Source of the DNA: Oscillospiraceae bacterium
GTDB lineage: Bacteria; Bacillota; Clostridia; Oscillospirales; Acutalibacteraceae
Assembly: GCA_022508805.1 (NCBI GenBank)
Contig: JAFLUM010000001.1
Span: 182,793 to 246,792, forward strand
Reading direction: 5' to 3'
DNA length: 64,000 bases
The translations under genes were made by a program, and so were the position numbers. Below are positions 43,754 to 51,239 of this stretch, piece by piece. Each line of letters begins with the position of its first letter. Positions within the stretch are counted from its first letter, which is position 1. The notes below the pieces were generated by a model. That model saw nothing but the letters and a program-made list of their open reading frames with translations. It had not been told where the DNA came from and did not search any database.

Positions 43754-44587
43754 TTATTCACCGCAACCGCAGGAACCGCCAATTGGATAGCTGTCTCTAA
43801 GGTTTCCCTCTCTGGGTGGGAAAAATTCGTCGATGGGGAACTCGATTCTGCGGAACGCGTCACAGGGATCGTCGGTCTCGCAGTTGCATTCCTTACTGGG
43901 TATGCAGAAGTCGTATGCAGGTATGAGCATTTGAACGTCACGCTCAAGCTGAACGATGGTGAATATACCAAGGGTCACCGTAACCGCTTTTTGCGGTTCC
44001 TGCTCATAATTTGCAAAATCTCCGTTGAAGGCACGGGCAACGCCGCCGGGCACTCTTGAAATGTTACATCCATCCTCACAGCAGTCGCACGGACGGCACA
44101 GCTTTGCCTCCAGACACAGCGGATCAACTGTCTGCACCTTTGCTCTCGGGTTAGTATTGACCATATCAAGCTGATTGTCGATTGCATCTGACGAGAATTC
44201 TGACGAGAATACCTTTACATTGCCCTCTGAGCCGTAAAGGATACATTTTTTAGAGAATGTGCAAAGCCCCTCAACCGTTGTGGGCGGCGTGGCGGCACCG
44301 CAGAAAACATCGAGATACACCTTGAAGAAGTATGTTATATCAACCGAGTAAAATCCTCTGTTGAAGGGAACTCTCTCTACTTCGATAAAGGCGTTAAGTA
44401 CCTCGCATCCGCGGCAGCGTACGTTTGTGGCTCTGTCTATTATGCGCTGTGCAGGAGCTGTGAAATACACCCGCAGACCCTCAAGACAATCCTTGTCGGC
44501 ACAGGAATCATACACCCTGTTTGTGTCAATACACACGGCTTCTTTTATTTTTGACGGCATATTATTGCAGTTTCTGTTTTCCGACAT
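43754..44587 (-). CDS. Cysteine-rich conserved clostridial protein, possible spore-coat component
   Basis: This 277-residue protein has about 20 cysteines and no signal peptide or membrane helix. Its N-terminal block (KIKEAVCIDTNRVYDSCADK) is followed by VRCRGCEVLNAF, an all-beta-looking centre with NPRAKVQTVDPLCLEAKLC, a CRPCDCCEDGC cluster and a C-terminal GGSCGCGE. High Cys and Gly at the end recall cross-linked spore-coat or exosporium proteins, but I know of no assigned function, so this is inference. AGGAGG precedes the ATG. It is monocistronic, with a gap of almost 250 bases upstream. Confidence 0.75.
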   Translation of the reverse strand: MSENRNCNNMPSKIKEAVCIDTNRVYDSCADKDCLEGLRVYFTAPAQRIIDRATNVRCRGCEVLNAFIEVERVPFNRGFYSVDITYFFKVYLDVFCGAATPPTTVEGLCTFSKKCILYGSEGNVKVFSSEFSSDAIDNQLDMVNTNPRAKVQTVDPLCLEAKLCRPCDCCEDGCNISRVPGGVARAFNGDFANYEQEPQKAVTVTLGIFTIVQLERDVQMLIPAYDFCIPSKECNCETDDPCDAFRRIEFPIDEFFPPREGNLRDSYPIGGSCGCGE

Positions 44588-44753
44588 TTATATTCCTCCT
44601 ATAATAATATTATCGAACTGACAGTACCATTGTATGAGGCAAGTCACGAATTGTTACATATACAAGAGTTTACGGTGAATTATTTTCCTCAGATTGGTAA
44701 AAAATAAAACATAAAATTTTACCGTCTTTGTCACAGTTTTGTCAATTTAACTA

Positions 44754-44782
44754 TTGAAAATAGGTCTTAGTAATTGTATAAT
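44754..44782 (+). promoter_or_regulatory. Promoter of the NifU-like/GGGtGRT operon
   Basis: TTGAAA (44754-44759), a 17-base spacer and a perfect TATAAT (44777-44782) lie about 50 bases before the start. Confidence 0.7.
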
Positions 44783-44833
44783 TAACAAGATAGGAATAAT
44801 TTTCCGACTAAAAGAAAGGAGTTTAAATCTATT

Positions 44834-45529
44834 ATGATTAACTATTCACATGAAGTTGAAAAAATGTGCTGTGTTAAAAAAGGTCCTCATCACGGTCCTG
44901 CTCCCATCCCTGAAGAGGGTCAGTGGGTAAAGGCTTATGAGATCAAGGACATTTCCGGTTTTTCACACGGTATCGGCTGGTGTGCTCCCCAACAGGGCAC
45001 CTGCAAGCTCTCCCTTAACGTAAAGGGCGGTATTGTTGAGGAGGCTCTTGTTGAGACGATCGGCTGTTCCGGTATGACTCACTCCGCCGCTATGGCAGCA
45101 GAGATCCTTCCCGGCAAAACTCTGCTTGAGTGCCTTAACACAGACCTTGTTTGCGACGCTATCAACGTTGCAATGCGTGAGATATTCCTCCAGTTCGTTT
45201 ACGGCAGAACACAGTCGGCTTTCTCTGAGGACGGTCTTACCGTCGGCGCAGGACTTGAAGATCTCGGAAAGGGGCTTCGCTCACAGGTAGGTACAATGTT
45301 CTCCACAAAGGTCAAGGGCGTTCGCTATATGGAAATGGCTGAGGGCTATGTTACGAGAATGGCTCTCGACAGCGACGACCAAGTGATCGGCTATGAGTTC
45401 ATTAAGCTTGGCAAAATGCTTGAGGACATCCGTCACGGTACACCCGCTGACGTTGCTCTTAAAAACAACACGGGTTCATACGGTCGCTTTGCGGATGCCG
45501 CAAAGTACATTGATCCAAGAGAAGAATAA
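44834..45529 (+). CDS. NifU-N-like iron-sulfur scaffold-type protein
   Basis: This 231-residue protein's central region resembles IscU/NifU scaffolds: WCAPQQGTCKLSLNVKGG, then ETIGCSGMTHSAAMAAEIL with PGKTLLECL, matching the conserved GC-x-x-x-x-S-A and G-K-T spacing. Three or four cysteines (near residues 12-13, about 50, 57 and 78) could bind a cluster or metal. A C-terminal ~90-residue extension is not part of standard IscU. It is always found, to my knowledge, with the following GGGtGRT gene. No cysteine desulfurase is adjacent, so a dedicated rather than general scaffold role is inferred. AAAGGAG precedes the ATG. Confidence 0.8.
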   Translation: MINYSHEVEKMCCVKKGPHHGPAPIPEEGQWVKAYEIKDISGFSHGIGWCAPQQGTCKLSLNVKGGIVEEALVETIGCSGMTHSAAMAAEILPGKTLLECLNTDLVCDAINVAMREIFLQFVYGRTQSAFSEDGLTVGAGLEDLGKGLRSQVGTMFSTKVKGVRYMEMAEGYVTRMALDSDDQVIGYEFIKLGKMLEDIRHGTPADVALKNNTGSYGRFADAAKYIDPREE

Positions 45530-45551
45530 TTAGAAAGGGAGGACATTGAAA

Positions 45552-46559
45552 ATGGCTAACGATATTAAATTTGAAGGCAAAGAAAGAAGAATGGCCAAAA
45601 TCGAGAAGTGTCTTGCTGAGTACGGTATTGCTTCTCTTGAGGATGCCAAGGCTCTTTGCGAGTCAAAGGGCATTGACGTTGAAGGCATAGTTAAGGGCGT
45701 TCAGCCCATCGCATTTGACAACGCAGTTTGGGCATATACTCTCGGCGTGGCTCTTGCGCTCAAATCAGGCGTTAAGACCGCTTCCGAGGCTGCCGCAACC
45801 ATCGGTAAGGGACTTCAGGCGTTCTGCATCCCCGGTTCTGTTGCTGAGCAGAGAAACGTAGGCCTCGGTCACGGTAACCTTGGCGCAATGCTCTTAAAAG
45901 AAGAGACAAAGTGCTTTGCATTCCTTGCAGGTCACGAATCCTTTGCAGCCGCTGAGGGCGCTATCGGTATTGCAAGAACCGCTAATAAGGTTCGTAAAGA
46001 GCCGCTCCGCGTTATTCTTAACGGTCTTGGCAAGGATGCCGCAATGATCATTTCAAGAATCAACGGCTTCACATACGTTCAGACAGATTACGATTTCTTC
46101 ACAGGCGAGCTTAAGGTTGTTGCTGAAACTCCTTATTCTGACGGCGAAAGAGCAAAGGTTAAGTGCTACGGCGCTAATGACGTGCTCGAGGGCGTTGCCA
46201 TAATGAAGAAAGAGGGAGTTGACGTTTCCATTACCGGTAACTCCACCAACCCCACACGCTTCCAGCACCTTGTTGCAGGCACATATAAGAAATGGGCTAT
46301 GGAAAACGGCGTTGACTACTTCTCAGTTGCATCGGGCGGCGGCACAGGCCGTACCCTTCACCCCGACAACGTTGCTGCAGGTCCCGCTTCCTACGGTTTG
46401 ACCGACTCAATGGGCAGAATGCACGGCGACGCTCAGTTCGCAGGTTCATCTTCAGTTCCCGCTCACGTTGAGATGATGGGACTTATCGGCATGGGTAACA
46501 ACCCCATGGTCGGCGCTACAGTTGCTTGCGCAGTTGCAGTTGAAGAGGCAATGAAATAA
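45552..46559 (+). CDS. GGGtGRT protein
   Basis: This ~335-residue conserved protein of unknown function is named for the motif seen here as ASGGGTGRTLHPDNVAAGPA near residue 265. Further Gly-rich blocks are NVGLGHGNLGAMLL (about 100) and ENGVDYFSVASGG, and an AEGAIGIARTANKVRKEP stretch; several look like phosphate- or nucleotide-binding turns. The ATG at 45552 lies nine bases after GGGAGG; a TTG two codons upstream is too close. It is 22 bases downstream of the NifU-like gene, so the two are translated together. No reaction can be assigned. Confidence 0.9.
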   Translation: MANDIKFEGKERRMAKIEKCLAEYGIASLEDAKALCESKGIDVEGIVKGVQPIAFDNAVWAYTLGVALALKSGVKTASEAAATIGKGLQAFCIPGSVAEQRNVGLGHGNLGAMLLKEETKCFAFLAGHESFAAAEGAIGIARTANKVRKEPLRVILNGLGKDAAMIISRINGFTYVQTDYDFFTGELKVVAETPYSDGERAKVKCYGANDVLEGVAIMKKEGVDVSITGNSTNPTRFQHLVAGTYKKWAMENGVDYFSVASGGGTGRTLHPDNVAAGPASYGLTDSMGRMHGDAQFAGSSSVPAHVEMMGLIGMGNNPMVGATVACAVAVEEAMK

Positions 46560-46595
46560 GCCTCACAAACCGCTATATTACTGCATTTTATAGAG

Positions 46596-46626
46596 AAAAG
46601 GGCTGCTTTTTCGGCGGCTCTTTTTT
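46596..46626 (+). terminator. Terminator after the GGGtGRT gene
   Basis: The AAAAGGGCTGC / GCGGCTCTTTT stem has two G-U pairs and a seven-base loop, followed by TT. Confidence 0.75.
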
Positions 46627-46639
46627 GTTGCCGAAAAAC

Positions 46640-46668
46640 TTGACTGATTTTAACCTTTTGGATATACT
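46640..46668 (+). promoter_or_regulatory. Promoter of the MNT/HEPN pair
   Basis: TTGACT (46640-46645), a 17-base spacer and TATACT (46663-46668) lie 24 bases before the MNT start. Confidence 0.65.
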
Positions 46669-46692
46669 ATAAATGTGATGGGAGGTCATGTT

Positions 46693-47034
46693 ATGTGTAC
46701 CAAAAATCAATTAAATATTATTACAGAGAGCATCGCAAAGCTTGCTAAAGAGATTTTTGGTGACAAGCTTCGCTCCGTTATACTCTACGGCTCATACGCC
46801 CGCGGTGATTACGACGACGAATCAGATATTGATATAATGATCCTTGTGGATATTCCCCGTGAGGAAATCCATCTGTATGATGATCCGTTTGTATTACTTG
46901 CCAGTGATTTGGGACTTGAATATAACATTTTAGTCTCACCGTATATAAAGGATACCGAAACCTTTGACAAATATTTCGATGTTATGCCTTTTTATCAAAA
47001 CGTGCAGGAAGAGGGTGTTTTGATTGCTGTCTGA
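46693..47034 (+). CDS. MNT-type nucleotidyltransferase (antitoxin-like)
   Basis: This ~113-residue minimal nucleotidyltransferase carries the full catalytic signature GSYARGDYDDESDIDIM near residue 37 (GSxARG...SDxD). Such proteins pair with HEPN proteins; in the MntA/HepT type VII system the MNT enzyme AMPylates and neutralises the HEPN RNase. The ATG at 46693 is six bases after GGAGGT and is preferred over two nearby ATGs. The 3' end overlaps the HEPN gene by 11 bases, as expected for a paired module. Confidence 0.85.
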   Translation: MCTKNQLNIITESIAKLAKEIFGDKLRSVILYGSYARGDYDDESDIDIMILVDIPREEIHLYDDPFVLLASDLGLEYNILVSPYIKDTETFDKYFDVMPFYQNVQEEGVLIAV

Positions 47035-47434
47035 TAACGCAATAAACTTATCGAAAGCCAGATTAAATATTGCAAAAGAAAGAATTATAGTAGCTGAACA
47101 AAATCTTGAACTTGGCTATTATACAACGGTTGCCAACCGGGCTTATTATGCTGCTTTCTCGGCTATGCGCGCTGTATTAGCGCTACAGGGCTTTGATTCA
47201 AAAAAGCATTCGGGCGTTATTGCAAAATTTCGTCAGGACTACATTGCTACTGAAACGCTGCCAAAAGATTTATCGCCCATCATTAACCAGTTGACTAAAA
47301 TTCGGCAAGGCAGCGATTACGACGATTTTTATTTTATTTCTAAAGAGGAAGTAACAAAGCAGCTCCAAGATGCTAAAAAGTTCGTTGAGACCGTTGAACA
47401 ATATCTGCTGACTCAGTATGAGCAAAATATTTGA
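47024..47434 (+). CDS. HEPN-domain protein (toxin-like partner)
   Basis: This 136-residue, all-helical PF05168-type HEPN protein has the family helix as NRAYYAAFSAMRAV near residue 39, followed by KKHSGVIAKF. In RNase-active members the Arg is followed six residues later by His (Rx6H); here that position is Ser, so activity may be lost or differ. It starts with TTG six bases after GAGGGTG and overlaps the MNT gene. Possible roles are toxin, regulator or substrate-binding partner; direct evidence is lacking. Confidence 0.82.
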   Translation: MLSDNAINLSKARLNIAKERIIVAEQNLELGYYTTVANRAYYAAFSAMRAVLALQGFDSKKHSGVIAKFRQDYIATETLPKDLSPIINQLTKIRQGSDYDDFYFISKEEVTKQLQDAKKFVETVEQYLLTQYEQNI

Positions 47435-47462
47435 AAGAGTATCCTGATCCACAACAAAAATG

Positions 47463-47489
47463 ATCCCGCTCACGTTAAATGAGCGGGAT
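47463..47489 (+). terminator. Terminator after the MNT/HEPN pair
   Basis: The arms ATCCCGCTCA / TGAGCGGGAT flank a seven-base loop, then TTTGGTTTTAG. Confidence 0.75.
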
Positions 47490-47516
47490 TTTGGTTTTAG
47501 TATTCTGTTTTACTTA

Positions 47517-47565
47517 TTTAACTTTTCTGTACCTTCAGTTTTTTCTCTTTTTCATCGCTTGCATT
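47517..47565 (-). repeat. Direct repeat copy 1: stranded copy of a gene tail
   Basis: These 49 bases match 48862-48910 at 45 positions; all four differences are transitions. In the minus frame it reads as the last ~15 codons of the membrane protein at 48863-49561 (ASDEKEKKLK, then V and S changes), with the same stop, but no gene body precedes it. It marks one side of an AT-rich patch. Confidence 0.8.
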
Positions 47566-47614
47566 TGCTTAAATTAAAATGTACTGTGTTTTAGATTTAT
47601 AACGAAATAACTTT

Positions 47615-48220
47615 TTAATATTCTGCGCCATCAACGGTTTTAATTTCGAACTTTTCGCCATTTTCGTCTGCGCAAATCACTTGTATATCATCAGGATATT
47701 CATCTTGCTTAAGTATGCAATAATACAAATAGAAATCTGCCTTATTCCCGTTTATATCAAAGGTCATTCTTTCCATATTTGCTCTTTCCCCGTCAATTAT
47801 TATTTCATTACAATTGATCGGAGCTATTCCGCAATATACGGAACCATAATATTTAGACCCAGTTTTAATTTCATATTCAGGGAAATTTACAATGTTTTCA
47901 TATTGGGGATCAATAATAAAATCATCTGACTGCGGATTATATGATATTAAATCGTACTTGTTTTTTAAAATTCCCTTAACTTCAATTACGGAAATGACAA
48001 ATTCATCGTTGCCTGTATCTGTTGCATTTTCATTTAAAAATGCATAAACACCGTATTTTTTGTTTCCGACGTCAATAAGCTCACTTTGATATTCAACAGA
48101 ATTGATGCCGGAAATATCAAAAAATCCGTCCTCTAAATCACGCGGAAGAAAAGAGTTTATAAGCACTGCAATTGCAATTATTATAAATATTGATATAACA
48201 AATGTTAGGCCCTTTTTCAT
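47615..48220 (-). CDS. Unknown protein with N-terminal membrane anchor
   Basis: This 201-residue protein has one N-terminal hydrophobic helix (about residues 5-24) and an external acidic domain rich in Tyr, Asn and Asp, with no recognised motif. Its two cysteines, in SVYCGIAPINC, could form a disulfide. AAAGGAG precedes the ATG. It follows the next gene by 13 bases, so the two form a small operon. DNA is AT-rich and the block lies inside a duplicated gene-tail repeat, suggesting a recently acquired patch. Function unknown. Confidence 0.65.
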   Translation of the reverse strand: MKKGLTFVISIFIIIAIAVLINSFLPRDLEDGFFDISGINSVEYQSELIDVGNKKYGVYAFLNENATDTGNDEFVISVIEVKGILKNKYDLISYNPQSDDFIIDPQYENIVNFPEYEIKTGSKYYGSVYCGIAPINCNEIIIDGERANMERMTFDINGNKADFYLYYCILKQDEYPDDIQVICADENGEKFEIKTVDGAEY

Positions 48221-48233
48221 AAGAAAACTCCTT

Positions 48234-48659
48234 TTAATCCTGATCTTTCTTTATGAATTGTTTGATTTTTGCTATAGATGTTCTTTTCCAAAATAATATT
48301 AGAGAAATAAAAACTGAAATAATGGTTAAATCAACCAAATCGCCCAAATAGATAGAATGTAAAATCCAAATTATTATTGGTAAGACGATCCAAAGTTCTA
48401 TTGAAATAAAGCCAATCAAGAAAGTCTTATGAGAATATCTTACTATCAAACCGTAAAATCTGCAAAAACTTGGCGAGCAAGCTGAATCGTAGGAGTTTTG
48501 ATCAGCATACATTAAAGTCATTAAATTGCGAGTAAACTTTGAATACATTCCTTTCGTGTGATGTGAAAACAGACTTGGCATCGGATCAGAACCAGCTATT
48601 ATTCTGTTTTTGAAATTATTAAAATCATCTTGCGACTTAAATCTTAAGAAAAAAAACAT
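48234..48659 (-). CDS. Unknown small membrane protein
   Basis: This 141-residue protein has a polar N-terminal ~75 residues (KSQDDFNNFKNRIIAG...) and two transmembrane helices (about 80-100 and 105-123), ending in a Lys-rich tail. The family is not recognised. An AGGCGG site about nine bases before the ATG is acceptable but weak. It is upstream of, and probably co-transcribed with, the anchored protein at 47615-48220. AT-rich composition matches that gene. Possibly a partner or immunity-type membrane protein, but nothing in the sequence proves this. Confidence 0.6.
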   Translation of the reverse strand: MFFFLRFKSQDDFNNFKNRIIAGSDPMPSLFSHHTKGMYSKFTRNLMTLMYADQNSYDSACSPSFCRFYGLIVRYSHKTFLIGFISIELWIVLPIIIWILHSIYLGDLVDLTIISVFISLILFWKRTSIAKIKQFIKKDQD

Positions 48660-48671
48660 AATCTTATGCCG

Positions 48672-48900
48672 CCTATACTTTTTGAATTATAGGTAGTGCA
48701 GCTATAATTAGTGATTTAGCAACTATTAACGCTTTTGTAACTGAGGATATTACAGGAGTTAAAGCATAGCATAGTGCTACTGCACCTATGAAAATCCATG
48801 TATAGCTATTCTAAAATTAACAGCGAAGACATATGCAGTTGCTGTCGTTCCTAATATGTTGTTTAATTTTTCTGTGCTTTCAGTTTTTTCTCTTTTTCAT
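48672..48900 (-). pseudogene. Decayed small hydrophobic-protein gene
   Basis: Reading on the minus strand from an ATG at 48900 with two frame changes gives a coherent small protein. It has a charged start (KRK-TESTEKLNN), ILGTTATAYVFAVN, then NSYTWIFIGAVALCYALTP and VISSVTKALIVAKSLIIAAL before a TAG at 48672. One shift falls in an A-run, the other near 48810. The start overlaps the tail of the gene at 48863-49561 and the direct repeat. It resembles a small holin- or peptide-like membrane protein. Chance open reading in AT-rich DNA cannot be fully excluded. Confidence 0.35.
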
Positions 48901-48910
48901 CGCTTGCGTT
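48862..48910 (-). repeat. Direct repeat copy 2: tail of the membrane-protein gene
   Basis: This is the partner of 47517-47565 (45 of 49 identical). It forms the C-terminal codons and stop of the gene at 48863-49561, and the charged start of the decayed small frame. Confidence 0.8.
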
Positions 48911-49561
48911 GACGACAATTACTGAAACTGACCAAATAAGCAGTCCCAACATCAAGAACAGCACTGCGAAAAATGCGCTGTCAAGGCGCAGAACCGAAAT
49001 ATCTGCTACGAATTCAATTATTAAGGACATTAAGGAGCCTTCGGCGTTGAAAAGCTGAGCGAGCGAAATATCTCCGCTGACCACACGGTTCGCGAAAAAG
49101 TTCGTGAAGGATATATACGATGCCCCCGTGAAAAGCAGTCCCGCTCCCGAAAGAACCGCGACGATCTTGGCTCTGTTTGAAAACAGCGCAAAGCAGAAAA
49201 TAACAAGACCTATCACCAGCGCAAGTGCCAAAAATGCGGCGGCAACGATAGCGGGTCGGTACGCAGCGTTTGACCAGAGCTGCGACATATTAAAGCTTAC
49301 GTCATCGCCCGTAAAGGATTTGAGCATATCCACATAATCGCCCAATTTGGCAAGGGAAATATAATCGTATGTTATACCAAGGTCGGCTTCGCCCGTGAGC
49401 AGGCTTAAAATTCCCGAAATATTTGAGTGATCTATCTCAAAATAGATCAAATTCATAAAATATACCAGCGGAAACATGGCTGCTGCCATTGCGGCGGCAA
49501 CCACCCTGTACAGGATATCAAAGCCTGTGGTTTTTTGTTTAAGTTTTTTTGTTTTGCTCAT
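48863..49561 (-). CDS. Four-helix membrane protein of unknown function
   Basis: This 232-residue protein has a basic N-terminus (SKTKKLKQKT), helices at about residues 20-40, 103-125, 133-152 and 197-218, an external loop of ~55 residues between helices 1 and 2, and a charged cytosolic tail (SDEKEKKLKAQKN). No family motif is recognised. It follows glnS by 10 bases and ends the GDPD-gltX-glnS transcription unit. Its extreme 3' end is duplicated at 47517-47565. A ribosome site of the GAGTGG type precedes the ATG. Confidence 0.75.
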   Translation of the reverse strand: MSKTKKLKQKTTGFDILYRVVAAAMAAAMFPLVYFMNLIYFEIDHSNISGILSLLTGEADLGITYDYISLAKLGDYVDMLKSFTGDDVSFNMSQLWSNAAYRPAIVAAAFLALALVIGLVIFCFALFSNRAKIVAVLSGAGLLFTGASYISFTNFFANRVVSGDISLAQLFNAEGSLMSLIIEFVADISVLRLDSAFFAVLFLMLGLLIWSVSVIVVNASDEKEKKLKAQKN

Positions 49562-49571
49562 TATCTACCAC

Positions 49572-51233
49572 TCACTTTCCCCAAGAGGAATTTAGCTGAA
49601 CTGTTCTGTTGAATACGATATTTTCATCAGTCGAGGTCGTATCCACGCAGAAATATCCCTGACGCATAAACTGGAAGGTGTCCCCGGGCTTTAATCCATC
49701 TCTGAGTCCGCCCTCTATAAGGCAGTCTTTTAAGATAACCAGCGAATTCGGATTCAAATTATCCGTAAAGCTGCCGGAACTCTCATCCGACGGATTTTCC
49801 GCATTGAAAAGTCTGTCGTAAAGCCGGATTTCGGCGTTAAAGCTGTCCGCCTCACTGACCCAATGAAGAGTTCCCTTGACCTTTCTGCCGTCAGGAGAGT
49901 TGCCGCCTCGGCTTTCGGGGTCATATGTGCAGTGAACGCAGGTCACGTTGCCGTTTTCGTCAGTGTCGTAGCCAACGCATTTTGCGAAATATGCACTTTT
50001 GAGTCTTACCTCATTGCCCGGGAAAAGTCGGAAGTATTTTTTGACGGGTTCCGCCATAAAATCCTCTTGTTCGACATAAATCACCTTTGAGAAGGTGACT
50101 TTTCGCGTGCCCATTTCAGGGTGATCGGGGTGAATTTCCACCTCTAACTCTTCGGTCTTGTCATCGGGATAATTGTCGATGACCACCTTGAGAGGACGGA
50201 GCACCGCCATAGCTCTGGGAGCGTTGGCATTAAGCTCGTCGCGTACACAGGCCTCCAACAGTCCGTAATCCACAACGGAATACGCCTTTGAAACGCCGAT
50301 TTTCTCACAGAAATTACGGATAGCCGCCGCAGGGTAGCCTCGGCGTCTCATTCCGCTGAGTGTCGCCATTCTCGGGTCGTTCCAGCCGTCCACAATACCG
50401 CCGTTTACAAGGGCAAGGCACTTTCTTTTGCTGGTAAGGCAATAGTTGAGATTAAGCCTTGCAAACTCGATTTGGCGCGGAGGAGTCTGGATATCCGCCG
50501 CCCAAAGCACCCAATCATACAGCGGACGGTGATTTTCAAATTCAAGAGAGCAGAGAGAGTGTGTTACGCCTTCTTTTGCATCCGACAGCGGATGAGCAAA
50601 GTCGTACATTGGGTAAACACACCATTTGTCGCCCGTTTGATGATGCGGAATATGGGCGATACGGTAAATAACAGGGTCGCGCATATTTATGTTGGGCGAC
50701 GCCATATCTATCTTCGCACGCAGAACTCTCGCTCCGTTTTCGAACTCGCCCTCGGTCATTCTGCGGAACAGGTCGAGATTTTCCTCCACACTGCGGTCAC
50801 GGTATGGGCTGTTTTTACCCGCCTCGGTGAGCGTTCCGCGGTACTCGCGTATCTCGTCGGCGGTGAGGTCATCAACATAGGCAAGACCTTTTTCAATAAG
50901 CCTTACTGCACAGTCATAGATAAAATCAAAATAGCTGGAGGCAAAAAGGCACTTTTCCCATTTAAAGCCCAGCCACTCGATGTCCTCTTTAATGGCCTCA
51001 ACGTATTCGGTGTCTTCTTTTTGAGGATTTGTGTCGTCTAAACGAAGGTTGCACACACCGCCGTATTTTTTAGCCGTGCTGAAATTTATGCATATTGCCT
51101 TTGCGTGACCGATGTGCAGATATCCGTTAGGCTCCGGCGGAAAACGCGTCTGTACCTCAGAATAAACGCCCTTTTCCAAATCCTCGTCGATAAAATCGTG
51201 TATAAAATTTGAACCGGTTATGATTTCTTCCAT
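49572..51233 (-). CDS. glnS: Glutaminyl-tRNA synthetase
   Basis: This 553-residue class I synthetase charges tRNA-Gln directly with glutamine. The HIGH motif is present as [15 protein letters not shown] near residue 38. [11 protein letters not shown] follows, the KMSKS-equivalent is [10 protein letters not shown], and [17 protein letters not shown] and the two beta-barrel anticodon domains follow. The length is normal. AAAGGAT precedes the ATG, six bases after the gltX stop. Its presence beside gatB in the same window implies that the amidotransferase is needed mainly for Asn-tRNA or is retained redundantly. Confidence 0.96.
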   Translation of the reverse strand: MEEIITGSNFIHDFIDEDLEKGVYSEVQTRFPPEPNGYLHIGHAKAICINFSTAKKYGGVCNLRLDDTNPQKEDTEYVEAIKEDIEWLGFKWEKCLFASSYFDFIYDCAVRLIEKGLAYVDDLTADEIREYRGTLTEAGKNSPYRDRSVEENLDLFRRMTEGEFENGARVLRAKIDMASPNINMRDPVIYRIAHIPHHQTGDKWCVYPMYDFAHPLSDAKEGVTHSLCSLEFENHRPLYDWVLWAADIQTPPRQIEFARLNLNYCLTSKRKCLALVNGGIVDGWNDPRMATLSGMRRRGYPAAAIRNFCEKIGVSKAYSVVDYGLLEACVRDELNANAPRAMAVLRPLKVVIDNYPDDKTEELEVEIHPDHPEMGTRKVTFSKVIYVEQEDFMAEPVKKYFRLFPGNEVRLKSAYFAKCVGYDTDENGNVTCVHCTYDPESRGGNSPDGRKVKGTLHWVSEADSFNAEIRLYDRLFNAENPSDESSGSFTDNLNPNSLVILKDCLIEGGLRDGLKPGDTFQFMRQGYFCVDTTSTDENIVFNRTVQLNSSWGK

Positions 51234-51239
51234 ATTTTT

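Noticed and set aside
47615-48659. Toxin/immunity pair
   Set aside because: Two small membrane-linked proteins in tandem suggested it, but there is no motif, no toxicity signature and no known homology, so they were left as unknown.
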